A stretch of DNA of 64,000 nucleotides from Pseudomonas sp. ZH-FAD (GTDB taxonomy: Bacteria; Pseudomonadota; Gammaproteobacteria; Pseudomonadales; Pseudomonadaceae). This document shows positions 50,941 to 59,349 of the stretch, piece by piece; positions within the stretch are counted from its first letter, which is position 1; each line of letters opens with the position of its first letter. Below the pieces are notes generated by a model. It was given only the letters and a program-made list of their open reading frames with translations. It was not told the origin of the DNA and searched no databases. The stretch covers positions 1-64,000 of the forward strand of contig NZ_PGLR01000011.1 of assembly GCF_002803095.1 (NCBI RefSeq). The letters are read 5' to 3'. The translations under genes were made by a program, and so were the position numbers.

Positions 50941-53172
50941 TCAGAACTCGATGACTGTCGACAACCACAGGCGGCGACCTTCTTCGAGGGTGCCGCTGGT
51001 GGACTGGCCGATCTGCGTGTAGTCGGACGCCCAGCCGGTGGTGCCGGTGTTGGTGGTGTAGTAGCTGCCGCTAGTGAAGTCCTTGTCGAACAGGTTGTAG
51101 ATCGTGGCGCTGAACGTCACGTTCTCCGAGGCCTTGAACGAGCCACCGAGGTGGAAGACCTCATAGGCCTTCAGGTCGCCAGCGGCGTCATACAGGGCCT
51201 TGTTCGCCGCCGTCAGGTTTTCGTAGCGGTCGGTAAAGCGAGCACGTTCGCCGCGGTATTCCCCCTTGAACCACAGCGTCAGACGATCATTGGCGGCCCA
51301 GCTCAGGCGTGCGTGAGCCATATGCTCAGGTGTATTGGTCAGTGGCGCACCCTTGTTGATGCCACTCTTCTGCTCGCTGTCGGTGTAGGTGTAGTTGACG
51401 GACAGTGCCCAGGCCGGGGCGAATTCCCAGCGACCTGCAACTTCGACACCCTTGGTGACGGCTTCGCCGATGTTCACGCTCTGGGCGAAGTTCTCCTGAG
51501 TGAAGCCCGAGCCATAGCTGACGCAGCCTGGCTGGTTCGGATTAGCAGCGTAGAAGCAGTTGGCCAACGGCGTGCCGTCGTCGATCTTGTCCTTGAACTT
51601 GTTGTGGAACAGAGTGACGTTGGCGTTGAAGTCGGAGAGGTTGTCGTAGTACGCACCAATCTCGGTGTTGGTGGTGATTTCCGGATCCAGGTCGGGGCTA
51701 CCGATGGTAATGGTCGAGCCCTGGCCGGTCACGCCGTTGATGCCACTGTGCAGTTGATTGAGTGTTGGGGTCTTGTAACCGCGGCTTACACCGCCCTTCA
51801 GGGTCCAGGTGTCCGTTGTGTTCCACACCAGGTAGGCGCGCGGGCTGACATGGCCACCAAAGGCTTCATGATCCTCGTAGCGCGCTCCCAGGGTCAGCGC
51901 CAGGTCTTCACGCAGGCGCCACTCATCTTCGGCGAACAGCGCCCAGGAAGTTTGCTGGAAATCTTCATCGGCGATGCCGTCGGTGACCTTGGCATCCCAC
52001 CACTGCGCGCCGACGGTGGCGATATGAGCGTCGCCCACCGGGCCTACCAACTTGGTGTCGACGACCAGGTCGGTCGACTTCAGCTTGCGGTCGTCGCCGA
52101 TGATGATCGACGGGAAACCGGTGTAAGCGTTGCCAATCGGGTTGCCTGGAATGGTACGGCCGAAGGTTTCCGTGGTGTTGTGGGTGATGCTGCTTTCCAG
52201 CGTACCGAAGCTCAAACGCCCGGTATGGCTGAGGGCGATCTGATCACGCTCGAAGCGCAGTTCATCCTTGTAGCCATTGGCACGTAACGGGGCGTTGGTG
52301 GTGCAGCCGTCGGTGGCGCTGCCGCCATTCTTGCCGTCGAGATTGCCCAGCTGGCAGTCGTCATTGTTGTAGACCTGGCGGCCTCGCTCGAAATCGAGGG
52401 CGAAGTCATGGGCGTCATTCGGGGTCAGTGTCAGGCGGGTGCCGAAGGTGGTGTTGCGCCCCTCGACGGGGGAAGCGCCGCGTTTGCTGACGGTGCTGTC
52501 GTTGTCGAACTGCAGGTTCGACTCGCCGCGGTCATACAGGCTGCCCCGCACGGCGAGGCCCAACAGACCGTCGATCAGCGGGCCGCTGGCATAGAGGCTG
52601 GTGTTGCTGGCTTCACCGTAATCGCGGTTTTCCTGGAAAGTATGGTCCAGGCTCAGGCTGGCGCCCCATTCCTTGGCCACCTTGCGGGTGATGATGTTGA
52701 CTACGCCCCCCATGGCGTCGGAGCCGTAGAGCGTGGACATCGGCCCGCGGATTACTTCGATACGCTCGATCGCGGACATCGGGGGCATGAAGCTGGTGGC
52801 AGTTTCGTTGAAACCATTGGGGGTGACGTTGCCTGCCGTGTTCTGGCGACGGCCGTCGATCAGAATCAGGGTGTAGTCGCTGGGCATGCCGCGAATGCTG
52901 ATGTTCAGACCGCCAGTCTTGCCGGTGCCCTGGCGTACGTCGATGCCTTCCACGTCTTCCAGTGCTTGCGCCAGGTTGCTGTAACGCTTCTGCTGGAGTT
53001 CTTCGCGGCTGATCACGCTGATGCTGGCCGGGGCTTCGGTGATCTTCTGTTCGAAGCCGGAAGCACTGACTACCACATCGCCCAGGGCGATAGGCTCGTT
53101 GGCCTGGGCGCCGAAACTGGCGGCCAGAGCAATGGCGCTGGCCAAGGCGGTGCGGGAATTGAGGGCGTACAT
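50941..53172 (-). CDS. TonB-dependent outer-membrane receptor (CirA/FepA-like)
   Basis: A 743-residue receptor with a signal peptide ending ASFGAQA (about residue 24), a TonB box ALGDVVVSASG, a plug domain (ISVISREELQQK; ISIRGMPSDYTLILIDGRRQN; IEVIRGPMSTLYGSDAMGGVVNIITRK) and a barrel closing in Phe (STVIEF). The plug is closest to the ferric-catecholate/colicin receptor branch, but the ligand is unknown. The ATG at 53172 follows AGGAG. A weak Fur-type site lies upstream. Confidence 0.88.
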   Translation of the reverse strand: MYALNSRTALASAIALAASFGAQANEPIALGDVVVSASGFEQKITEAPASISVISREELQQKRYSNLAQALEDVEGIDVRQGTGKTGGLNISIRGMPSDYTLILIDGRRQNTAGNVTPNGFNETATSFMPPMSAIERIEVIRGPMSTLYGSDAMGGVVNIITRKVAKEWGASLSLDHTFQENRDYGEASNTSLYASGPLIDGLLGLAVRGSLYDRGESNLQFDNDSTVSKRGASPVEGRNTTFGTRLTLTPNDAHDFALDFERGRQVYNNDDCQLGNLDGKNGGSATDGCTTNAPLRANGYKDELRFERDQIALSHTGRLSFGTLESSITHNTTETFGRTIPGNPIGNAYTGFPSIIIGDDRKLKSTDLVVDTKLVGPVGDAHIATVGAQWWDAKVTDGIADEDFQQTSWALFAEDEWRLREDLALTLGARYEDHEAFGGHVSPRAYLVWNTTDTWTLKGGVSRGYKTPTLNQLHSGINGVTGQGSTITIGSPDLDPEITTNTEIGAYYDNLSDFNANVTLFHNKFKDKIDDGTPLANCFYAANPNQPGCVSYGSGFTQENFAQSVNIGEAVTKGVEVAGRWEFAPAWALSVNYTYTDSEQKSGINKGAPLTNTPEHMAHARLSWAANDRLTLWFKGEYRGERARFTDRYENLTAANKALYDAAGDLKAYEVFHLGGSFKASENVTFSATIYNLFDKDFTSGSYYTTNTGTTGWASDYTQIGQSTSGTLEEGRRLWLSTVIEF

Positions 53173-53228
53173 CGATCTACTCCTGGCAGTAAGAGGGTGC
53201 AGGCGGAACGGTTGCAAACGGCCGGGAT

Positions 53229-53247
53229 GATAGTGATTTGCATATAA
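53229..53247. promoter_or_regulatory. Weak candidate Fur box before the TonB receptor
   Basis: GATAGTGATTTGCATATAA matches the 19-base consensus at about 11 positions, in an AT-rich patch 57 bases before the receptor start. The context supports it more than the match does. Confidence 0.35.
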
Positions 53248-53400
53248 GGTTCAATTGCGGATGATATCGATGGGCATGGCAACCGGCTGGAGAGGCCGTG
53301 GTGGTTGGGCTGCAGGCAGGTGTAAATTTTGTAAATGCGATTATTTCTCGAGTGCTGCTCGGGCTTTACGCAGGCTTTCCAGGCGCTCTAAGCTGCCGGC

Positions 53401-54144
53401 ATGAACCCTATTCTTCTCAACTGCGACATGGGCGAGGGCTTCGGCGCCTGGCGCATGGGCGACGATGAACTGGCCATGCCGCTGATCGATCAGGCCAACC
53501 TGGCGTGCGGCTTCCATGCGGGCGATCCGCTGATCATGGCGCGCAGCGTCGAGCTGGCAGTGGCGCATGGAGTGAGCATTGGCGCGCATCCTTCCTATCC
53601 GGATCTGCAGGGCTTTGGTCGGCGCCATCTGCAGTGCTCGCCGGAAGAGGTTCGTGCGCTGGTGCTGTATCAGGTGGGGGCGCTGGATGCCTTTTGCCGA
53701 GCGCGCGGCTGTCAGCTGGCTTACGTCAAACCGCATGGCGCGCTTTACAACGATCTGGTTCGTGATGATGCGCTGCTGACGGCAGTGCTCGATGCCTGTG
53801 CCAGCTACCGCAAAGGCCTACCGTTGATGGTGCTGGCGCTGGCTGACAATGATCGGGAGCTACGTCTGGCCGACGAGGCCGATGTGCCGCTGATGTTCGA
53901 GGCGTTCGCCGACCGCGCCTATCTGTCGGATGGGCAACTGGCGCCGCGCCGGCTTAGCGGCGCGGTGCACCATGATCCCGAGCGAATCCTGGACCAGGCG
54001 TTGGCCATTGCCAGCGGCGAGTCCTTTGCCGACATCGATGGCAAGCCGCTGCGGCTGCGGGCTGACAGCCTCTGCGTGCATGGCGACAACCCTGAGTCGC
54101 TGGCGGTGTTGCGTCGCTTGCGCGCGCGGCTGGATGCGCTCTGA
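53401..54144 (+). CDS. pxpA: 5-oxoprolinase subunit A (LamB/YcsF family)
   Basis: A 247-residue protein of the PxpA family, which with PxpB and PxpC cleaves 5-oxoproline to glutamate using ATP. Signature parts: LNCDMGEGFGAW at the start, NLACGFHAGDPLIM, GAHPSYPDLQGFGRR, and YVKPHGALYN. No pxpB or pxpC gene is adjacent, which is unusual, so this may be a stand-alone paralogue. It diverges from the TonB receptor. Confidence 0.9.
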   Translation: MNPILLNCDMGEGFGAWRMGDDELAMPLIDQANLACGFHAGDPLIMARSVELAVAHGVSIGAHPSYPDLQGFGRRHLQCSPEEVRALVLYQVGALDAFCRARGCQLAYVKPHGALYNDLVRDDALLTAVLDACASYRKGLPLMVLALADNDRELRLADEADVPLMFEAFADRAYLSDGQLAPRRLSGAVHHDPERILDQALAIASGESFADIDGKPLRLRADSLCVHGDNPESLAVLRRLRARLDAL

Positions 54145-54148
54145 GGAA

Positions 54149-54439
54149 TCAGTCGGGCTGCCAGTCCAAGGTCAGCTCCTCCTGCCAGGCGAAGCGTTCG
54201 AAGTGACTGCCGACCACGCCCTCCAGGCGTTGCAGGTCTTCGCTGCTGGCGCTTTCCACCTGTAGGCGCAAGCCTTGGTCCTCCGCCTTCAAGGTCGCCA
54301 CCCCGGCGCCGAATTCGATACGGCCCTGGTGCTCGTCGAAGCTGACTGGAATCTTGTGTGCGAAGTGCTTGCACAGACGACTGATATAGCGCGCCGGGGT
54401 ATCGGTCGCGACGAAGGCACTGCTGCTGAATAGGGTCAT
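54149..54439 (-). CDS. DUF2218 family protein
   Basis: A 96-residue small cytoplasmic protein with the pattern TDTPARYISRLCKHFAHKIP typical of DUF2218, often found near iron or siderophore genes. It converges on pxpA with four bases between the ends. Function is unknown. Confidence 0.75.
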   Translation of the reverse strand: MTLFSSSAFVATDTPARYISRLCKHFAHKIPVSFDEHQGRIEFGAGVATLKAEDQGLRLQVESASSEDLQRLEGVVGSHFERFAWQEELTLDWQPD

Positions 54440-54501
54440 GCAAAATCCTCTTGGGCTGTGTATTTCCTGGTGGCTGCCGTTCTGCGACAGCGCGGCGTGG
54501 T

Positions 54502-55143
54502 TCAGTACGCCAGGGTAAAGCGTTGGCGAATGTGCTGCGGCTGCTCGACTTCGTCCAGCAGTGCTACGGCCAGGTCGGCCACCGAAATGCTGCCCGGCTC
54601 ATTACCGTTCATCAGCAACTCGTCCCGGCCCAGGCGGAACTTGCCGGTACGTGGGCCTGGAACGAGCAGTGCGGCTGGCGAGAGAAAGGTCCACTCCAGA
54701 TCCTGTTCGCCGCGCAGGATTTCCAGTGTCTGGCGCGCACCTTCGGCGCCTTCCTTGTAATCGGCAGGAAAGTCCGGTGTATCGATCAATTGCACGTTAG
54801 GGGCGACGTACAGACTGCCGGCACCACCGACCACCAGCAGACGTTTGACGCCTGCCTGCTTGCTCGCCTCGATGATCGAGCGGCTGCCGGCGATGAACTG
54901 CTCGCGAATCTCCGCCACGCCCCAGCCTGGGTTGAAGGCGCTGATTACCGCGTCGTGGCCGTGCAACTGCCGGGTCAGTGCTGCGCTGTCGTGAACGTCC
55001 GCCTCAACGACGGTGAGTTGCGGGTGTGCGTTCAGCTTTTGTGGCTGGCGTACCAGTGCGGTGACCTGATGACCGCGACTCAGTGCTTCTTGCAGCAGCG
55101 GCGCGCCGACATAACCAGTGGCACCGATCAGTGCGATTCTCAT
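54502..55143 (-). CDS. NAD(P)-binding epimerase/reductase-like protein
   Basis: A 213-residue Rossmann protein of the NmrA/YwnB-type short atypical SDR group. It has GATGYVGAPL at the N-terminus, ALVRQPQ, VVEADVHD and VVGGAGSLYV, but no YxxxK catalytic pair in the normal place. Start at the ATG at 55143 (MRIALIGATG); an upstream extension enters the LysR gene and was rejected. It diverges from a LysR regulator, which most likely controls it. The substrate is unknown. Confidence 0.85.
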   Translation of the reverse strand: MRIALIGATGYVGAPLLQEALSRGHQVTALVRQPQKLNAHPQLTVVEADVHDSAALTRQLHGHDAVISAFNPGWGVAEIREQFIAGSRSIIEASKQAGVKRLLVVGGAGSLYVAPNVQLIDTPDFPADYKEGAEGARQTLEILRGEQDLEWTFLSPAALLVPGPRTGKFRLGRDELLMNGNEPGSISVADLAVALLDEVEQPQHIRQRFTLAY

Positions 55144-55243
55144 TGGGGTAATCTCCAATAGTGACGATGAACACATGATCGTTGCTGGATAAACCCCGGA
55201 AAAAGTGGCCTGATGCACATGGATAATTAAGCAGGGCTTCATA

Positions 55244-56131
55244 ATGGAGCAGCTCAAACGCATGGCGTTGTTCGCCACCGTGGTGCAGAAGGGCTCGATG
55301 GTCGCGGCTGCCGAAGCCATGGGCATGACGGCTTCGGCGGTCAGTCAGCAGATACGCCGACTGGAGGAGGCCACTGGTGTGACGCTGCTACACCGCACCA
55401 CACGCAAGCTGACCCTTAGCGAAGCGGGGGCGCAGTTCTATGAAAGCTGCCGACAGATAGTCGAACTGGCCGAGCAAGCGGAGCAGCGCCTGGCCGAGCA
55501 GCGCGATGCGCCGGTGGGCGAGTTGCGTGTCGCCGCCCCGGTCGGGTTTTCCGGGCCGCTGCTGAGCGAAGCGCTGGCGCCGTTGCTCAGTGCTCATCCG
55601 GGGTTGAGCCTGAGCCTGTTCTTTCACGATGAACAGATCGACCTGATCGAGTCGCGCATCGATCTCGCCATCCGTGTCGGCCGCCAGGAGGACTCCAGCC
55701 TGGTGGCCCGTTACGTGACCGATTGGCGCATGATCCTGTGCGCCGCTCCGGCCTATCTGGCACGTGTCGGTTTGCCAATCGAACCGTCGCAATTGCTCAA
55801 GCTCGACTGGATCGGCCTACATCTGGAACGCAGCCAGCACCTGACCTTGCTTGGCCTCGGTGGAGTGCAGCAGCGCCTGCGGCTGGAGACGCGCATCAGC
55901 TGCAACAACATCCTGGCCGCACGCCAATTCACCCTGGCGGGAATGGGCGTGTCGCTGCAGCCGGAGCCGGAAGTCCGTGAACTGCTGGCTCGCGGCGATC
56001 TGTTGCCGCTGCTGCCGGATTGGCAACTCGAGCCTATCGGCCTGCATATCGTCACGCCACGGCGCGATGCGCAACCGGCCAAAGTGCGCTATGCCATCGA
56101 GGCGCTCAGGCGTCATCTGGTCAGTGCATGA
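55244..56131 (+). CDS. LysR-family transcriptional regulator
   Basis: A 295-residue LysR protein with N-terminal winged helix-turn-helix (MALFATVVQKGSMVAAAEAM, ASAVSQQIRRLEEATGVTLL) and a C-terminal effector domain (PVGFSGPLLSEALAPLL). The DNA-binding domain is typical of the CrgA/AaeR subgroup. It diverges from the NAD(P)-binding protein over about 100 bases, the usual layout for a regulator and its target. Confidence 0.9.
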   Translation: MEQLKRMALFATVVQKGSMVAAAEAMGMTASAVSQQIRRLEEATGVTLLHRTTRKLTLSEAGAQFYESCRQIVELAEQAEQRLAEQRDAPVGELRVAAPVGFSGPLLSEALAPLLSAHPGLSLSLFFHDEQIDLIESRIDLAIRVGRQEDSSLVARYVTDWRMILCAAPAYLARVGLPIEPSQLLKLDWIGLHLERSQHLTLLGLGGVQQRLRLETRISCNNILAARQFTLAGMGVSLQPEPEVRELLARGDLLPLLPDWQLEPIGLHIVTPRRDAQPAKVRYAIEALRRHLVSA

Positions 56132-56218
56132 TGATCAATAGTCGGCATACGCCTCTGGCTATGCGAGGATGGCGCCATAATCATTTTCTCCGTCAGAAAG
56201 GACCCGTGATCCACACCG

Positions 56219-57106
56219 ATGAAGACGCCCAAACGTATTGAACCCCTGGTCGAGGATGGCCTGGTGGATGAGGTGCTGCGACCACTGATGAGTGGCAAGG
56301 AAGCAGCGGTCTATGTGGTGAGGTGTGGCGACGAGCTGCGCTGCGCCAAGGTCTACAAGGAAGCCAACAAACGCAGCTTCCGCCAGGCATCCGAATATCA
56401 GGAAGGCCGCAAGGTGCGTGGCAGCCGCCAGGCGCGGGCCATGGCCAAGGGCAGCAAGTATGGGCGCAAGGAGCAGGAGCAGGCCTGGCAGAATGCCGAG
56501 GTCGCCGCGCTGTTCCGCCTGGCCAATGCCGGTGTGAGGGTGCCCAAGCCCTACGACTTTCTCGACGGCGTGCTGCTGATGGAACTGGTGGGCGACGGCG
56601 AGGGCGATGTTGCGCCGCGTCTCAATGATGTCGACCTGCACCCGGACGACGCCCGTGAATTTCACGCCTTCATGATCCAGGAGATCGTCAAGATGCTCTG
56701 CGCCGGCCTGGTGCACGGTGACTTGTCGGAGTTCAATGTGCTGCTCGGCCCCGAAGGCCCGGTGATCATCGATCTGCCGCAAGCCGTGGACGCCGCCGCC
56801 AACAACCACGCCTTCAGCATGCTCGAGCGCGACGTGCGCAACATGGCCGAGTACTTCGGCCAGTTTGCCCCGGAGCTCAAGTACACCAAGTACGCCAAGG
56901 AAATGTGGGCGCTTTACCAGGCCGGTAAACTGCTGCCCGATACGGCGTTGACCGGCGAGTTCGCCGAGCCCGAGGACGCTGCCGACATCGACGCGGTGAT
57001 GCGCGAGATCAAGGCCGCCCTGGCCGAAGAGGCGAAAAAGCAGGCCCTGCTCAACGCCGAAGACGAACCCAAGGACGCCGAGCCGATACCGCCCTGGATG
57101 CGCTGA
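56219..57106 (+). CDS. RIO1-type serine protein kinase
   Basis: A 295-residue atypical protein kinase. The nucleotide loop is reduced to SGKEAAVYVV with Lys in CAKVYK; the catalytic loop is VHGDLSEFNVLL and the metal-binding Asp lies in IIDLPQAVD, both RIO signatures. The C-terminal tail is acidic. Archaeal and eukaryotic RIO1 act in ribosome maturation; the bacterial role is not established. The ATG follows a weak site. It is a stand-alone gene. Confidence 0.9.
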   Translation: MKTPKRIEPLVEDGLVDEVLRPLMSGKEAAVYVVRCGDELRCAKVYKEANKRSFRQASEYQEGRKVRGSRQARAMAKGSKYGRKEQEQAWQNAEVAALFRLANAGVRVPKPYDFLDGVLLMELVGDGEGDVAPRLNDVDLHPDDAREFHAFMIQEIVKMLCAGLVHGDLSEFNVLLGPEGPVIIDLPQAVDAAANNHAFSMLERDVRNMAEYFGQFAPELKYTKYAKEMWALYQAGKLLPDTALTGEFAEPEDAADIDAVMREIKAALAEEAKKQALLNAEDEPKDAEPIPPWMR

Positions 57107-57130
57107 TAAAGCTTTGCCGGGCTCTGCTCC

Positions 57131-57262
57131 GTAGGGTGCGCCGTGCGCACATCCTCACGCTGCGCCCGGTGCCATGGGAGGGGCTTTAGAACTGGCGGCG
57201 CCACTGACGTAGGGCGGGGGCAACCCGCCGTTGTCGGTCTGGCGGGTTTCACCCGCCCTACG
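57131..57262. repeat. GGTGCGC half copy and a long GTAGGGCGGG hairpin
   Basis: 57131-57152 carries GTAGGGTGCGCCGTGCGCAC. 57209-57262 pairs GTAGGGCGGGGGCAACCCGCC with GGCGGGTTTCACCCGCCCTAC around a short loop. The right arm supplies the stop codon of cueR (57258-57260). Confidence 0.75.
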
Positions 57263-57689
57263 GCTGACGGTGCGATGAACATCCCGCCGCGCCGCAAATC
57301 ACTCCTTCCTCCAGCCCCTGCAGAATCGGACAATCCGGCCGGCTATCGCCCTGGCAACTGTTCGCCAGCTCCACCAGCGTATCGCGCAAGGCGCTCATCT
57401 CGGCAATCTTGCGTTCCAGTTCGGCGATATGGCCCTCGGCCAATGCCTTCACATCGGCACTGGCGCGCTGCTTGTCCTGCCACAGCGCCAGCAGCCGGCC
57501 CACCTCCTCCAGGGAAAACCCCAGATCCCGCGCTCGCTTGATAAAGGCCAGGCGGTGCAGGTCGTTGGCGTTGTACTGCCGATAACCACTCTCCGACCGC
57601 CCGGCATGGGGTAGCAGGTCGATGGATTCGTAGTAGCGAATCATCTTGGCACTGAGGCCGGTGTGCTTGGCGGCTTGGCCGATGTTCAT
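57258..57689 (-). CDS. cueR: Copper(I)-responsive MerR-family regulator CueR
   Basis: A 143-residue MerR protein. Winged helix at residues 1-70 (MNIGQAAKHTGLSAKMIRYY), dimerisation helix, then metal loop Cys112 and Cys120 (SCQGDSRPDCPIL), at the same numbers as the Cu(I)-binding pair of E. coli CueR. A further ICGAAGC patch near the C-terminus is typical of pseudomonad versions. It activates copper export genes, none of which is nearby. Its first seven codons are copied at 59293-59313. Confidence 0.92.
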   Translation of the reverse strand: MNIGQAAKHTGLSAKMIRYYESIDLLPHAGRSESGYRQYNANDLHRLAFIKRARDLGFSLEEVGRLLALWQDKQRASADVKALAEGHIAELERKIAEMSALRDTLVELANSCQGDSRPDCPILQGLEEGVICGAAGCSSHRQP

Positions 57690-57725
57690 GGATGCAGCCT
57701 TCTTGTCGGCAGAAACTCCGCGTGA

Positions 57726-58070
57726 CTATGCCAGAGGGTTGAACCCGAAATGAATCTTGAGTTGGCCGATGATCATGCTGATCCAGAATACCGTCAGGCT
57801 GATGCAGGTGAAGTACAACCATAACGACAGGGGCAGGCTGACCCTGGGTTTGTTCAAGCCCAGGGTGTAGAGAAAGCTATAACGGTGCATCCGGCAGGAG
57901 CGGTCGAAAGGGCTGACGGACTCCTGCCTGAAATCAGGAAGCCTCGAAAAGTATGGGTCGAGCCGACTTATCCCATGGACGCAGAGGTAGATGCCGTTGA
58001 AGCCGCCGGCGACGAAAAGCAGCACCCAGACGAGGACCAGTAAAATTTCCAGGTGCGATGCGCCACTCAT
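57726..58070 (-). CDS. Putative T6SS immunity protein, copy 1 (two-helix membrane protein)
   Basis: A 114-residue protein with two hydrophobic segments (about 6-32 and 80-104) and a basic central loop (RLDPYFSRLPDFRQESVSPF). It is nearly identical to the immunity candidate at 59350-59694 and a distant relative of the one at 58083. Its location at the end of an effector array with no toxin of its own suggests a spare immunity gene. It starts 12 bases after the upstream stop. Confidence 0.7.
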   Translation of the reverse strand: MSGASHLEILLVLVWVLLFVAGGFNGIYLCVHGISRLDPYFSRLPDFRQESVSPFDRSCRMHRYSFLYTLGLNKPRVSLPLSLWLYFTCISLTVFWISMIIGQLKIHFGFNPLA

Positions 58071-58082
58071 GCCGGTATGCGC

Positions 58083-58427
58083 CTAGGTAAAGGGGCCAAT
58101 CTGTAAATACCTGCCGAGCGCCGCCAAGCCTAAGGTGATCCAAATGATCGAGAGGCTGAAGAACGAGAAGTACAGCCAGAGCGATAGACCCGCGCCTACA
58201 GCTGGGCGGCGTATGCCCAGCGAGTAGAGAAAACTGTACTTGTGCAATCTATAGAAACCATCGAACGGGCTCCGTGATTCCCAGCTTGGATCAGGCTTGC
58301 GGGAGAAGTACTTATCCAGCCTGCGAATCCCGAAGAAGGCTGCATAGATGTGATTGAGGGTGCCGATCACCAGTATGAGCAATAGGGTGTTCGCCAGAAC
58401 GGCCTTTATCGATAGTGTGGCGTCCAT
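58083..58427 (-). CDS. Putative immunity protein for the orphan toxin tail, copy 2
   Basis: A 114-residue two-helix membrane protein (DATLSIKAVLANTLLLILVI near the start and LSLWLYFSFFSLSIIWITLG near the end). It shares the RRLDKYFSRKPDPSWESRSPFDGFYRLHKYSFLYSLG core with the other two copies but has diverged more. Its ATG at 58427 overlaps the toxin-tail stop by one base (TAATG), the tight coupling expected of a toxin/immunity pair; an ATG four codons earlier is possible. Confidence 0.75.
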   Translation of the reverse strand: MDATLSIKAVLANTLLLILVIGTLNHIYAAFFGIRRLDKYFSRKPDPSWESRSPFDGFYRLHKYSFLYSLGIRRPAVGAGLSLWLYFSFFSLSIIWITLGLAALGRYLQIGPFT

Positions 58428-58920
58428 TATCTGCTCCATTCATATATTACTGTGCCTGCCTGCTCTCCCACGTCGCCGCCCCCGCTTCCTCCGTAGTAGG
58501 CCCCGACGCCGGCACCGACTAAACCAACGACAAGTAGTACTGGTGCTCCTACTGTAACTCCAAATGCCAATGCAATACCGCCGACGATACCTGTTGCGAC
58601 ATTAGCTCCAATGAGCCCCCCGAGGGCGCCGCCAGCTGCACTTCCAACAAAACCACCAGTTTGTTTGTAGCTAACTTGGCGGCAAGTTTCAGTATTTCCG
58701 ATGGTACAGGCATCATTAATTCTGTTTAGGCGAACGCCTCCATCAATGGCTATTCCTAGGTAACCCAGTCTGCTCGAACCCTTTGCCCATCCTGAAACCG
58801 TATTGATACGTTGCCCGAGTTGAGGAACCTGGCCCCGCTCGGCAATCTCCGAGGCATTGTGCAGAATAGATTTGGTGGATAGGCCCAGCGTGTTCTTTAT
58901 GCTGTTGTACTGGCGGATAT
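58427..58920 (-). pseudogene. Orphan C-terminal toxin half of a LysM/glycine-zipper effector
   Basis: The minus strand is open for about 164 residues and aligns with the last 165 residues of the intact effector at 59696-60955. It starts at NIRQYNSIKNTLG and ends VIYEWSR. The first 75 residues are almost identical to the intact effector; the glycine-rich hydrophobic tail is clearly diverged but keeps the CX7C pair. The N-terminal half with LysM is missing. An IS3 transposase fragment abuts the break point at 58921. I see no start codon, so it is silent unless it recombines with the full-length gene. Confidence 0.8.
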
Positions 58921-59279
58921 TTTACTCGCCCTCCGGGTTGGCGATCTGGCAGCGCCAGGGTGACTGGTCAGTGATCTTGCACTCGGATCGCGGCAGCCAA
59001 TTCACCAGCGCCGACTACCAGCGCTTTCTGAATAGCAATACGCTGGTTTGCAGCATGAGTGCCGTCGGGCACTTCGGCGACAACGCTGCCTGTGAAGGCT
59101 TCTTCGGCCAGCTCAAACGGGAGCGCGTTGCCCATCAGTCGTATCGAACTCGCGATGAGGCTCGGGCGAATCTATTCGACTCCAAGGAGCGGTTTCATAA
59201 CCCACGAATGCGTCGTAGAGTCGCCCGGCAAGATCTGAAGTTTTCTGCCCTTTTCAAACCGTCCGTGGAAATGGGGTAG
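58921..59279 (+). pseudogene. IS3-family transposase (OrfB) C-terminal remnant
   Basis: The plus strand encodes the end of an IS3 integrase-type transposase: VILHSDRGSQFTSADYQRFL, VGHFGDNAACEGFFGQLKRE, RFHNPRMRRR and a stop at 59277-59279. The second Asp and the Glu of the DDE triad are present but the N-terminal half, including the first Asp, is gone. Upstream codons in the same frame are the antisense of the orphan toxin, not transposase. It is a dead fragment at a recombination joint. Confidence 0.85.
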
Positions 59280-59292
59280 AACCCGCAGAACC

Positions 59293-59313
59293 TGCGGCTT
59301 GGCCGATGTTCAT
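59293..59313 (-). pseudogene. Duplicated first seven codons of cueR
   Basis: The minus strand reads ATGAACATCGGCCAAGCCGC followed by A, encoding MNIGQAA, which is the start of the CueR gene at 57689. The flanking bases up to the immunity stop at 59350 also match the region between cueR and immunity copy 1, with several changes. It marks one end of a duplicated block. Confidence 0.8.
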
Positions 59314-59349
59314 GGATACAGCTTTCTCGTAGGCAGGAACTCCGCGTGA

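Noticed and set aside
58857..58920. N-terminal part of the open frame that contains the IS3 transposase end
   Set aside because: These codons are the antisense of the orphan toxin tail. Transposase similarity begins only after the joint at about 58921.
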